The notes beneath the pieces are model-generated. The model was not told the origin of the DNA. It saw only the letters and a list, made by a program, of their open reading frames with translations, and made no database searches. A stretch of 64,000 nucleotides of DNA from Desulfonatronospira sp964577315 (GTDB lineage: Bacteria > Desulfobacterota > Desulfovibrionia > Desulfovibrionales > Desulfonatronovibrionaceae): contig CAZNYT010000001.1 of assembly GCA_964577315.1 (NCBI GenBank), forward strand, positions 32,175 through 96,174, written 5' to 3'. Positions 50,293 to 58,905 of this stretch are shown here, piece by piece. Each line of letters begins with the position of its first letter. Within the stretch, counting starts at the first letter, position 1. A program made the position numbers and the translations under genes.

Positions 50293-52794
50293 ATGTCAGA
50301 CAACAGGTACAACCCGGAACAAATAGAAAAAAAATGGCAAAAAATCTGGGAGGAAAACGACTTTTTCCGGGCTACGCATGAAAACGCTGACCTGCCCAAG
50401 TATTACGTTCTAGAGATGTTTCCCTATCCCTCCGGGAACATCCACATGGGCCATGTGCGCAATTATTCCATAGGAGACGTGGTGGCCAGAATGAAAAGGA
50501 TGCAGGGCTACAATGTCCTGCATCCCATGGGGTGGGACGCCTTTGGCTTGCCGGCTGAAAACGCGGCCATCAAAAACAAGTCCCACCCTTCCCAGTGGAC
50601 CTATCAAAACATAAAGTACATGCGTCAGGAACTTAAAAGGCTGGGTTACTCCTACGACTGGAGCAAGGAACTAGCAACTTGTCATCCCGGGTATTACCAA
50701 TGGGAGCAGCGTTTCTTTCTGGAGCTCTACCAGCAGGGCCTTATCTACCGCAAAAAGGCCCCGGTAAACTGGTGTCCCACCTGTGTCACCGTTTTGGCCA
50801 ATGAGCAGGTGGAAGCAGGATTGTGCTGGCGCTGTGACAGCCAAGTGCAGAGAAGGGAGCTCTACCAGTGGTTCTTGCGCATTACGGATTATGCGGAAGA
50901 ACTGCTCAGGGACCTGGACAAGCTTGGTGAGGGCTGGCCGGAACGGGTAATAAGCATGCAGAGGAACTGGATCGGTAAGAGTCTGGGCATGGAAATAGAT
51001 TTCTACATACCCGATCTGGACCGGGTATTAACCGTATTTACCACCAGACAGGACACCTTGTACGGGGCAACCTTTATGAGCCTCGCCCCGGAGCATGATC
51101 TGGTTCCGGAACTCATCCGGGACAGACCGGACCAGGATCAGATCTGGGAATTCATCAACCGGGTCACCAGCCAGGAACAGGAGGAAAGAACAGCTGACGA
51201 GGCAGAGAAAGAAGGCATTTTTACCGGCAAATATTGCATTAACCCGGTCACCGGAGAAAGAATGCCCATATATCTGGCCAATTTTGTTCTTCTGGAATAC
51301 GGCACTGGCGCGGTCATGGCTGTTCCTGCCCATGACCAGCGGGATCTGGAATTCGCACGCAAGTACCATCTGCCTGTTAGGGTGGTAGTGCAGCCCCAGG
51401 AAGGTGAATGGGACTGGGAAGACATGTCCTTTGCTTACGAAGAGCCCGGGGTCTCGGTAAATTCCGGGCAATTCAGCAACAACCCCACTCATCGGGTCCA
51501 GGAGGAAATAGCCGATTTCCTGGAGGAAAAAGGCCAGGGCCGCAGAACAGTAAACTACCGTTTGCGGGATTGGAACATCTCCAGGCAGCGTTTCTGGGGT
51601 GCTCCCATACCCATGATCTATTGCCCCCAGTGCGGGATAGTTCCGGTTCCCATTCAGGACCTGCCGGTTCTTCTACCCCAGGACACGGAAATGCCCCCGG
51701 ATGGACGATCCCCCCTGCCGGACCTGGAAGAATTCGTGCATACCGAATGCCCGAGTTGCAAGGGACCGGCCAAACGGGAAACAGATACCATGGACACCTT
51801 TGTGGAATCCTCTTGGTACTTTGCCCGTTTTACCTCGCCCCGCGAACAGGAAGCCCCGTTCGATGCCCGGGCAATAAATTACTGGCTTCCTGTGGATCAG
51901 TACATCGGAGGGATAGAGCACGCTGTGCTGCACCTGCTGTATGCCCGTTTCTTTGTCAAGGCCCTGCGGGATCTGGGTTACTGGAACCTGGACGAGCCCT
52001 TTACCCATCTTCTTACCCAGGGTATGGTCCTCAAGGACGGGGCCAAAATGTCCAAGTCCAAGGGAAACGTGGTGGATCCGGATGAGATGATAGATCGCTT
52101 CGGAGCGGACACTGTCCGTCTTTACTGCCTTTTCGCGTCTCCCCCGGAAAAGGACTTGGAGTGGAGCGATTCCGCCATTGAAGGTTCGCACCGCTTTTTG
52201 AACCGTCTTTGGAGGCTGCTCCAGGAACTTTCCCCGGTTTTATCCCCAGTGGGTCCGTGCCTGGACATACTCCAACAGGATTTGAATCCGCAGGAAAAAG
52301 AGCTCCGCGCCAAGGAACACGAGACCATGCGCCGAGCCACCCGGGACATGCTGGATAAATTCCAGTTCAATACCGCCATTGCCGGCACCATGGAACTGGT
52401 CAACGCGGTAAACCAGGCCAGGGAAGAACTGACTTCCAGGGAGAGCGGGTGCAAACTCCTGTCCTCCTCCCTTTCCACAGTTCTAACCATTCTTGCACCC
52501 ATTACCCCGCATATCTGCGAGGAGCTCTGGGCCCAGATGGGCTACCAAACACCTCTGGCCCAAACCCGGTGGCCAACTTACGACTCCCAGGCCCTGCAAC
52601 GCGAGGAAATCTTGATCGTTGTCCAGGTTAATGGCAAGGTACGATCCAAGATTCAAGTACCTGCGGACTTGGACCAGGAAGAGCTCAAATCCATGGCCCT
52701 GGAGGATCCCAAGATCCAGAGCCACATTCAGCACCAAAGCGTGTCCAAGGTAATCGTGGTCCCCAAAAAACTGGTGAACATAGTGGTGCAATGA
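50293..52794 (+). CDS. leuS: Leucyl-tRNA synthetase
   Basis: Class I synthetase, 833 residues. The HIGH-type motif is PYPSGNIHMGHVRNY and the KMSKS motif is at 585-589. Between them is the CP1 editing domain with TVFTTRQDTLYGATF and the catalytic Asp region GTGAVMAVPAHDQRD. Zinc-binding CPTC and CWRC are present near residue 160. ATG 50293 has GGAG seven bases upstream; an in-frame TTG at 50263 is rejected. lptE overlaps its stop by ATGA. Confidence 0.97.
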   Translation: MSDNRYNPEQIEKKWQKIWEENDFFRATHENADLPKYYVLEMFPYPSGNIHMGHVRNYSIGDVVARMKRMQGYNVLHPMGWDAFGLPAENAAIKNKSHPSQWTYQNIKYMRQELKRLGYSYDWSKELATCHPGYYQWEQRFFLELYQQGLIYRKKAPVNWCPTCVTVLANEQVEAGLCWRCDSQVQRRELYQWFLRITDYAEELLRDLDKLGEGWPERVISMQRNWIGKSLGMEIDFYIPDLDRVLTVFTTRQDTLYGATFMSLAPEHDLVPELIRDRPDQDQIWEFINRVTSQEQEERTADEAEKEGIFTGKYCINPVTGERMPIYLANFVLLEYGTGAVMAVPAHDQRDLEFARKYHLPVRVVVQPQEGEWDWEDMSFAYEEPGVSVNSGQFSNNPTHRVQEEIADFLEEKGQGRRTVNYRLRDWNISRQRFWGAPIPMIYCPQCGIVPVPIQDLPVLLPQDTEMPPDGRSPLPDLEEFVHTECPSCKGPAKRETDTMDTFVESSWYFARFTSPREQEAPFDARAINYWLPVDQYIGGIEHAVLHLLYARFFVKALRDLGYWNLDEPFTHLLTQGMVLKDGAKMSKSKGNVVDPDEMIDRFGADTVRLYCLFASPPEKDLEWSDSAIEGSHRFLNRLWRLLQELSPVLSPVGPCLDILQQDLNPQEKELRAKEHETMRRATRDMLDKFQFNTAIAGTMELVNAVNQAREELTSRESGCKLLSSSLSTVLTILAPITPHICEELWAQMGYQTPLAQTRWPTYDSQALQREEILIVVQVNGKVRSKIQVPADLDQEELKSMALEDPKIQSHIQHQSVSKVIVVPKKLVNIVVQ

Positions 52795-53294
52795 TCTCTA
52801 TGCGCTTGCTTTGCCTTTTACTGGTTGTATCTGCCTGGACCCTGCCCGGGTGCGGCTATAACTTTGCAGGCACTGCGCCGGTCACCTTGCCCCAGGATGT
52901 CCGAATGCTTTACATCCGAGACGTCCACAACCCTACCCAGGAACACTGGCTGGATTCCTACCTGCGCTCCAATTTCCAGGATGAATTCACCAGGCGAGCC
53001 GAGGTTTCCTTTGTAAGTGAAGACCAGGCAGAATCCTGGATTCGTCTGGAGGTAAACAGGTACAGTACCTCAGAGGGACTCACCGGAGCCGGGGATGCAC
53101 AGGTAAGATCCGATATAGATATAGACTTGGAAGCCACCATGTTTGACTCTGATACCGGGGATCAAATTTGGTCCTCTGGCAGTGTCCGGGGAAGCAGCTC
53201 CTTTTATGAGGAACCAGAGGAAAGAGCTGCTGCCCGGGAAGCTGTAGATGAGGCTTTACGCCGCATAGCTGATGGCTTGAGGCAGGATTTTTAG
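52791..53294 (+). CDS. lptE: LPS assembly lipoprotein LptE
   Basis: Outer-membrane lipoprotein plug of the LptD channel. The 167 residues begin with a signal peptide and a lipobox-like TLPGC, giving the acylated Cys near residue 21, followed by GYNFAG. The body has the LptE pattern of short strands and a final helix (EERAAAREAVDEALRRIADGLRQDF). The leuS-lptE-holA order is conserved in proteobacteria and supports the call. LptD is not in this window. Confidence 0.88.
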   Translation: MISMRLLCLLLVVSAWTLPGCGYNFAGTAPVTLPQDVRMLYIRDVHNPTQEHWLDSYLRSNFQDEFTRRAEVSFVSEDQAESWIRLEVNRYSTSEGLTGAGDAQVRSDIDIDLEATMFDSDTGDQIWSSGSVRGSSSFYEEPEERAAAREAVDEALRRIADGLRQDF

Positions 53295-53306
53295 GGTTAG
53301 CTGGGC

Positions 53307-54287
53307 ATGTCTAGACCGGGTTTTTACTTCTGCTTCTGTCCGGATTCCAATCTGCTCAAACGGCAGATAAACAAGATCATCTCCCAATGGAATCAGGAAG
53401 AATGGGAGATGGTCACATTATGGAGCGATGACCCGGAACTGGAACAAAGGGTTTGGAATTCCCTGAATCTGCCCAATATGATGGGACCATCCCGGGCGGT
53501 GGTGCTGCGCAGATGCGAGGATTTCAAAGAGGAGTTCTGGTCCGGCATGTCCCCTGCCCTAAAGGGATACAAACCAGGCATTTGGCCCTTTTTCTGTCTG
53601 GAGGCCCCCTGGAAGAAAAACACTCCCCAGGTGCCAGCCGGGCTGGCCAAACAGCGCTATTACCAAATCGCCAAGCAGAAGAACTGGATCTGGCAGTTCC
53701 CTGGCATTACCAGACAGAACCTGCCCAGGTACCTTCAAAAAAGGGCCAAGGAATTGAACCTCACTATTAACTCCCAGGTGCAGGAAAAGCTGCTCTGGAT
53801 TCTACCCCTGGACAGTCACGGGATTGACCAGGAATTGGACAAGCTTTCTCTCTTGGCCCCGGAAAATGGCAAGATCGAGATGGAACATCTGGCTATAGTG
53901 GAATCCAAGTCCCATTTGGATATCTTCACCTTGTTGCAAAAGGTGCAGCAAAGTCAAAATATTACCCAAGTATGGCACAAGATCTTTGAGGATCAGCAAT
54001 CCGGTCATGAGAGCTTATTTCCTTTTCTGGGACTATTGTTGCGCGAGGCTAGAATCCTGTGGCACCTGGCAAGTAACGAGCAGGACAAGGTGTCCTTGTA
54101 CCCCCGGGTAAAGCAGGAAAAGAACGCTCTGGCCAAAAAGTTGGGCCAAGAGAATATATCCAGGCTATGGAGCCTGATCCTGGAAGCAGAGATGGGAGTC
54201 AAATCCGGAACTATCCTTCCGGAACAAGCCATGGAAAACTTGGTGGCCAACCTTTTCCAGCTGTTCGGTTCCCGGGAGTCCGGGTAG
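53307..54287 (+). CDS. holA: DNA polymerase III, delta subunit
   Basis: Clamp-loader subunit that opens the beta clamp. The 326 residues are divergent, but the N-terminal region (FYFCFCPDSNLLKRQINKII, then VVLRRCEDFKEEFW), the middle helical part (DSHGIDQELDKLSLLAPENGKIEMEHL) and the C-terminal helical domain have the HolA order and length. The place after leuS and lptE decides the identification. radC follows after 72 bp. Confidence 0.88.
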   Translation: MSRPGFYFCFCPDSNLLKRQINKIISQWNQEEWEMVTLWSDDPELEQRVWNSLNLPNMMGPSRAVVLRRCEDFKEEFWSGMSPALKGYKPGIWPFFCLEAPWKKNTPQVPAGLAKQRYYQIAKQKNWIWQFPGITRQNLPRYLQKRAKELNLTINSQVQEKLLWILPLDSHGIDQELDKLSLLAPENGKIEMEHLAIVESKSHLDIFTLLQKVQQSQNITQVWHKIFEDQQSGHESLFPFLGLLLREARILWHLASNEQDKVSLYPRVKQEKNALAKKLGQENISRLWSLILEAEMGVKSGTILPEQAMENLVANLFQLFGSRESG

Positions 54288-54359
54288 GTATAGAAATCTG
54301 GAACGTTTGTATACCAATTTTTTTGCACACTTCCAGCGGAAATAACTGGAAAGAGACGC

Positions 54360-55040
54360 ATGGATTCCAAACAGCCGCACTACATAGGACACCGGAAACG
54401 GCTTAGGGAGCGCCTGCACTGGGATCCAGCCAGCCTGCAGGACTACGAGATTCTGGAGCTTATCCTGGGCTACGCGCTGCCCCGCAAGGATACCAAGCCC
54501 TTGGCCAAAGCCCTCATGGAACGCTACCCTAGTTTCAAAGATCTCTTGGCGGCCAATCCCAAGGATCTGGAAAGCATTCACGGCATCGGTCCCGGCATTA
54601 CAACCTTCTTAAAGCTCTGGTCCGAGTTTTGGGCCAGGACAGAACAGTCCGGCCTAACCCCAAAAACTCCACTCAACTCCCCGGACAGCGTGGTTAGATT
54701 GGCGCGTTCCAGGTTACAGTTCAAATCCGTGGAAGAGTTCTGGAATATTTTAGTGGACAACAAAAACAGGCTTGTTGATTTTGACAAAATCAGTCAAGGT
54801 ACTGTGGATCAAGCCCCGGTATTTCCCAGGGAGGTTCTGACCAAGGCCTTGGAAAAAAGGGCTAGCGGGGTTATATTGGTCCACAATCATCCGGGTGGAG
54901 ATCCGAACCCTTCTGTGCAGGACCGGGAACTTACTTCTCAAATCCAGGAAGCTGCCAGGGCCTTGGGCATAAGGTTATTGGATCATGTGATCATCTCCGA
55001 GGACAGCTTTTTCAGCTTCCAGGAAAATAACCATTTGTGA
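54360..55040 (+). CDS. radC: RadC-family JAMM domain protein
   Basis: Protein of 226 residues. Residues 10-80 form a helix-hairpin-helix-like region (DLESIHGIGPGITTFLKLWSEF); the C-terminal JAMM metal domain has HNHPGGDPNPSVQDRELT with the His-x-His and Asp ligands. Widespread and named for DNA repair, although a repair role is not confirmed. The call ‘DNA repair protein’ is therefore avoided. Single gene after holA. Confidence 0.95.
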   Translation: MDSKQPHYIGHRKRLRERLHWDPASLQDYEILELILGYALPRKDTKPLAKALMERYPSFKDLLAANPKDLESIHGIGPGITTFLKLWSEFWARTEQSGLTPKTPLNSPDSVVRLARSRLQFKSVEEFWNILVDNKNRLVDFDKISQGTVDQAPVFPREVLTKALEKRASGVILVHNHPGGDPNPSVQDRELTSQIQEAARALGIRLLDHVIISEDSFFSFQENNHL

Positions 55041-55041
55041 G

Positions 55042-55088
55042 GCAACTATTCACCATATTTTACCCAAACTATTCACCGGATCTTTTGC
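55042..55088 (+). repeat. Dispersed AACTATTCACC-type repeat, left-end copy
   Basis: 47 bp directly after radC: GCAACTATTCACCATATTTT, then ACCCAAACTATTCACC and GGATCTTTTGC. It contains the phrase ACTATTCACC twice. It matches the left part of the copies at 26235 and 56160; no right-hand half follows, so it is a truncated copy. Confidence 0.7.
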
Positions 55089-55127
55089 TAACGTAGTGAG
55101 TAATTTCCAAACTACTAAGGAGAGATT

Positions 55128-55397
55128 ATGAAATCGATGCATTGTTTATTAAGTGGAAAAGTTCAGGGTGTATCTTTTAGGTTCTGGACCCGGGATCAGG
55201 CCAAAAGCTTGGGCATAACTGGCTGGGTCCGGAATCTGCACGACGGTCGCGTGGAAGTACTGGCCCAAGGCGATGATGAGACCTTGGCCGAATTCAAGAC
55301 AAGGCTTCTACAAGGTCCGCCCATGAGCTCAGTCAAAAACGCGGAGTGCAAAACCATTGATGATGACCAGTCCTATTCCGCCTTTGAAATAGTCTAA
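55128..55397 (+). CDS. acyP: Acylphosphatase
   Basis: Hydrolyses acyl phosphates; 89 residues with a ferredoxin-like fold. The active-site loop GKVQGVSFRFW provides Arg18 and WVRNL provides Asn36, the two catalytic residues. Length and motif positions are normal. AAGGAGA stands about eight bases before the ATG. A single-gene transcript ending at the hairpin 55408 is likely. Confidence 0.95.
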   Translation: MKSMHCLLSGKVQGVSFRFWTRDQAKSLGITGWVRNLHDGRVEVLAQGDDETLAEFKTRLLQGPPMSSVKNAECKTIDDDQSYSAFEIV

Positions 55398-55407
55398 CCG
55401 AATAAGG

Positions 55408-55436
55408 GGGTGAAGACTAAAAAGTTTTCACCCTTT
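55408..55436 (+). terminator. Hairpin terminator after acyP
   Basis: GGGTGAAGACT (55408-55418) pairs with AGTTTTCACCC (55423-55433), 11 bp with one G-T pair and loop AAAA, followed by TTT. Starts 11 bases after the acyP stop. The T tract is short. Confidence 0.7.
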
Positions 55437-55580
55437 GGGTTCAGACCGCCCCAGATATATACCCGGCTCCGCTTTCGACCTGCTTTCAGCAGATGGGTGC
55501 ATTACTGCTTATCAGCCTGGTTGACTAGCAGGGTAAACAACTTATTTTAAAATGTTCAAGCTTTGTATATAGGTTGGGGC

Positions 55581-55882
55581 TAATACTACAACGAAACTTA
55601 TTGTCCAGAGGTCCGAGGATTCTGCAAACAGGCCGTAAAAACTCACTCCAAGGCAGCGTATATCAAAATCTATATTTCTGGGTTCCCTGATTTCAGGAAG
55701 TGCTTGAATAGGGACCGAGAGCTTTTTATAGGCCTACGATTTTGATGAACGCTGCCTACGTCGCTCACACAGTTTACGCCCTGTTTGCAGAACCCTCGGA
55801 CCCAGGGAAAGAGTTGTTGCCATAATAGTAAGGCTGTCTATAGAGCCATGGTTACAGAGCCAAATTTCGTTGTAGTACTAAG
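55581..55882. mobile_element. MITE-like palindromic element, TA-flanked (copy A)
   Basis: About 300 bp without a gene. The ends are inverted repeats: TAATACTACAACGAAACTT at 55581-55599 and the complement of TAGTACTACAACGAAATTTG at 55862-55880. Each is bordered by TA, the target of IS630/Tc1-mariner-type elements. The two halves pair further in: 55611-55670 is an imperfect inverted copy of 55745-55806 (shared GTCCGAGG-TTCTGCAAACAGG and GGCAGCGT). The right half reappears almost identically, on the other strand, at 63858-64000. No transposase is encoded, so it would move only in trans. Confidence 0.75.
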
Positions 55883-56159
55883 GCATTCAGAGAAGATAAA
55901 TATCCGGTAAAAAGACAAGAATTTTTTGCAAAACCCTTTGTCCATTTAGGAGGAGATAAAGGTGTCCTTCCTTTAAAACTCAAATAAATACCATTTTGCC
56001 TTGCTTTTTTTTCACCTAAAAAACCTGAATCCATAAATAATATTTTCTGAGATACTTGTTTATCAAGGCCTTGCTGATCTTATAACCAGGGATTTTTGCG
56101 ACCTTTTTGCTATAGCCCTGCTTTCTCGGATTTCAGGATAAGATTACTAAAAAAAAGAC
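55883..56159. other. Gene-free AT-rich stretch between the two repeats
   Basis: 277 bp, rich in A and T runs. No protein or RNA gene is supported. The minus-strand reading frame here (to about 56034) runs into the repeat and shows no family features. Confidence 0.5.
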
Positions 56160-56436
56160 GCAACTATGCACAATGTTTTATCCAAACTATTCACCGGCTC
56201 TTTTTGCGTTCATTGGCCGGGAGGCTCACCGGTTTTCTTGGCGAGGCTTATGGGGGAAGCCGGACCGCACAAATGCTACTGGATAAGACTATAGGGAAAA
56301 ACCTCTATTTTGCACCTGACTTGATAAGGTGCACATAGCTAAGAGTCCGGTAGGGGCAGGAATGCCCCTGTAAGCCGAGCCTAGAAAAGCGCGAGCCTGG
56401 AGGCGCGGCACGAAAAAAGATTTGGTGAACAGTTAC
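56160..56436 (+). repeat. Long copy of the AACTATTCACC repeat enclosing a structured insert, upstream of lon
   Basis: 277 bp ending 33 bp before lon. The ends (GCAACTATGCAC... with AAACTATTCACC, and GGTGAACAGTTAC) are inverted repeats as in the copy at 26235. The 200 bp inside are unique here and fold into several hairpins: GGCTT/AAGCC (56245-56261), TGCACCT/AGGTGCA (56311-56333) and GGGGCA-GGAA-TGCCCC (56353-56368), framed by AGGCTC/GAGCCT (56222-56227 with 56393-56398). It could be the lon 5' leader, a small RNA, or a second mobile palindrome. No known riboswitch pattern was recognised. Confidence 0.6.
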
Positions 56437-56469
56437 AAAAAGACTTTTATTGTCAGGAGAATAATAATT

Positions 56470-58893
56470 ATGAGTGAAAACAATCTTTTTGATGCGGAGC
56501 CTGGAGAAATCATAAACACCACCGAAAATAACACTCAAACCGAAGCTGGCGGAGGTGAAGGTGAACTGGAAGTCCCTTCCCAGCTTCCCCTCTTGCCTGT
56601 TCGTGATATTGTGGTGTTCAACTATATGATCCTGCCCCTGTACGTAGGCAGGGACAAGAGTATCCAGGCCATAGATCACGCCTTGAACAACAACCGCTAC
56701 TTGCTGATCTGCACCCAAAAGGACGAGCAGACCGAGAACCCTGGACCTGAGGACTTGTACCACACTGGTACCGTGGTCATGATCATGCGCATGCTCAAAA
56801 TGCCCGACGGAAGGCTCAAGGTCTTGGTCCAAGGCATCAGCAGGGCCAAAGTCAAGGAATTCGTCCAGACCGACCCCTTGGACATAGTGGAGGTAGAGGT
56901 AGTCAAGGACAAGGAATTTTCCGATCCCACCTCGGAATCCGAAGCCCTATTGCGTACTGCCAGAGAACAGACCGAAAAGCTATTGGGCCTAAGGGGAGTG
57001 GATTCCTCGGAAATCATGTCCGTGCTTAACAGCGTGGACGATCCTGGGCGCCTGGCGGATCTGGTAGCTTCCAATCTCCGGATGAAACCTTCCCAGGCCC
57101 AGCAAATCCTGGAATGCCACGATCCTATTCAACGCCTGAAAATGGTTAATGAACAGCTGGTGCAGGAAGTGGAGGTGGCCTCAATGCAGGCCAAGATCCA
57201 GAACATGGCCAAAGAGGGTATGGACAAGGCCCAAAGGGAATATTTCCTGCGCGAGCAGCTAAAAGCCATTCGCAAAGAGCTTGGGGACGTCACCGAAAGC
57301 GGGGACGACCTGGAACAATTGCGCGAATCCCTGAAAAAAGCCGGGTTGCCCGCCAAAGTAATGGAAGAAGCGGAAAAACAGCTGCAAAGACTGGAAAACA
57401 TGCACCCGGATTCCGCAGAAGCCACCGTGGCCAGGACCTACCTGGAATGGCTGGTGGAAATCCCCTGGAAGAAAAAGACCAAGGATCGTTTGGATATCAG
57501 GGAGGCGCAACGAATCCTGGACAGGGACCATTACGACCTGGAAAAGGTCAAGGAAAGAATCCTGGAATACCTGAGCGTGCGCAAGCTTAATCCCAAAATG
57601 AAAGGCCCCATCCTTTGTTTCGTGGGCCCCCCGGGAGTGGGCAAAACCTCTTTGGGTCAATCCATTGCTAGGTCCCTTAACCGCAAGTTTGTCCGCATGT
57701 CCCTGGGCGGAATGCGGGATGAAGCCGAGATTCGCGGTCACCGCAGGACATACATCGGATCCATGCCCGGGAGGATCATCCAAAGCATGAAGGAAGCCGG
57801 CTCGGTTAACCCGGTCTTTATGCTAGACGAAATAGACAAGGTTGGAGCGGATTTTCGCGGGGATCCCTCTTCCGCCCTGCTGGAAGTCCTGGATCCGGAG
57901 CAGAACCATACCTTTACCGACCACTACCTTAATGTGCCCTATGATCTGTCCAAGGTCATGTTCATCTGCACTGCCAACATCCTGGACACCATACCTTCCA
58001 CCCTGCTGGATAGGATGGAGGTTATCCGCATCCCGGGCTACACTGAGCAGGAAAAAATCAAGATTGCCCGCAAGTATCTTCTGCCCAGGCAAATCAAGGA
58101 TAGCGGCCTGAAGCAAAAGGATGTCCAGATAAGCGACGGCGTGCTCAAGGAGATTATACGACATTACACCCGGGAGGCCGGGCTAAGGAACCTGGAGAGA
58201 GAAATAGGTAGAGTCTGCCGGAAAATAGCCAGACAGGTAGCAGAGGGTAAGACTGGTCCCTTCAGGGTCACGAAACAAAAATTGAACAAACTCCTGGGAG
58301 TGCCTCCCTACAGAGTGGAGGAGCGGGAGAAGGAATTGCCTCCTGGAGTGGGGCTGGGCCTGGCCTGGACCGCCTACGGGGGCGAGATACTCCATGTGGA
58401 GGTCAGCCTGATGCCCGGAAAGGGCAAGCTGATTTTGACCGGCCAGATGGGGGAGGTCATGAGGGAGAGCGCTCAGGCTGCTCTCAGCTATGCCCGCAGC
58501 CGGTCCTTGCAGCTGGGCCTGGAGGAGAACCTTCTGGACAACCGGGACATCCATATCCACGTCCCTGCCGGGGCCACTCCCAAGGATGGTCCGTCCGCGG
58601 GTCTAACCATAGTCTCCGCCCTGGTTTCTTCCCTTACGGAAAAGCCTTTGCCCAATGATGTGGCTATGACCGGGGAAATCACTCTGCGGGGAAGAGTGCT
58701 CTCAGTGGGCGGGATCAAGGAAAAAATCCTGGCAGCAGTTGCCGGCGGGATTCAAACCGCCATCATCCCGGAAATCAACAAAAACGACTTTGAGGAGGTT
58801 CCCAAGGAACTGCGCAAAAACATCAACATTAAAACCGTGGAGAATATTGATCAGATCTGGCCTCTGCTTGGAATCGGCCAAGAACAGGAATAA
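56470..58893 (+). CDS. lon: ATP-dependent protease Lon
   Basis: AAA+ serine protease for misfolded and regulatory proteins. The 807 residues have the N-terminal substrate domain (LPLLPVRDIVVFNYMILPLYVGR), a coiled middle, the AAA+ module with Walker A GPPGVGKTS at 386-394, and the protease domain with catalytic Ser709 in DGPSAG and Lys750 in GGIKEK. ATG 56470 has AGGAG 11 bases upstream; an in-frame GTG at 56422 lies within the repeat. Converges with the next gene with 12 bp between stops. Confidence 0.97.
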   Translation: MSENNLFDAEPGEIINTTENNTQTEAGGGEGELEVPSQLPLLPVRDIVVFNYMILPLYVGRDKSIQAIDHALNNNRYLLICTQKDEQTENPGPEDLYHTGTVVMIMRMLKMPDGRLKVLVQGISRAKVKEFVQTDPLDIVEVEVVKDKEFSDPTSESEALLRTAREQTEKLLGLRGVDSSEIMSVLNSVDDPGRLADLVASNLRMKPSQAQQILECHDPIQRLKMVNEQLVQEVEVASMQAKIQNMAKEGMDKAQREYFLREQLKAIRKELGDVTESGDDLEQLRESLKKAGLPAKVMEEAEKQLQRLENMHPDSAEATVARTYLEWLVEIPWKKKTKDRLDIREAQRILDRDHYDLEKVKERILEYLSVRKLNPKMKGPILCFVGPPGVGKTSLGQSIARSLNRKFVRMSLGGMRDEAEIRGHRRTYIGSMPGRIIQSMKEAGSVNPVFMLDEIDKVGADFRGDPSSALLEVLDPEQNHTFTDHYLNVPYDLSKVMFICTANILDTIPSTLLDRMEVIRIPGYTEQEKIKIARKYLLPRQIKDSGLKQKDVQISDGVLKEIIRHYTREAGLRNLEREIGRVCRKIARQVAEGKTGPFRVTKQKLNKLLGVPPYRVEEREKELPPGVGLGLAWTAYGGEILHVEVSLMPGKGKLILTGQMGEVMRESAQAALSYARSRSLQLGLEENLLDNRDIHIHVPAGATPKDGPSAGLTIVSALVSSLTEKPLPNDVAMTGEITLRGRVLSVGGIKEKILAAVAGGIQTAIIPEINKNDFEEVPKELRKNINIKTVENIDQIWPLLGIGQEQE

Positions 58894-58905
58894 GTTCTAG
58901 CCGAC

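Noticed and set aside
55852..56034. A 60-codon minus-strand frame ending in the MITE
   Set aside because: Its end is formed by the element's terminal repeat and there is no ribosome site or family match.
56096..56338. An 80-codon frame across the repeat before lon
   Set aside because: It runs through both the inverted repeat end and the hairpin-rich insert, and its residues show no domain; it is better explained as non-coding repeat.
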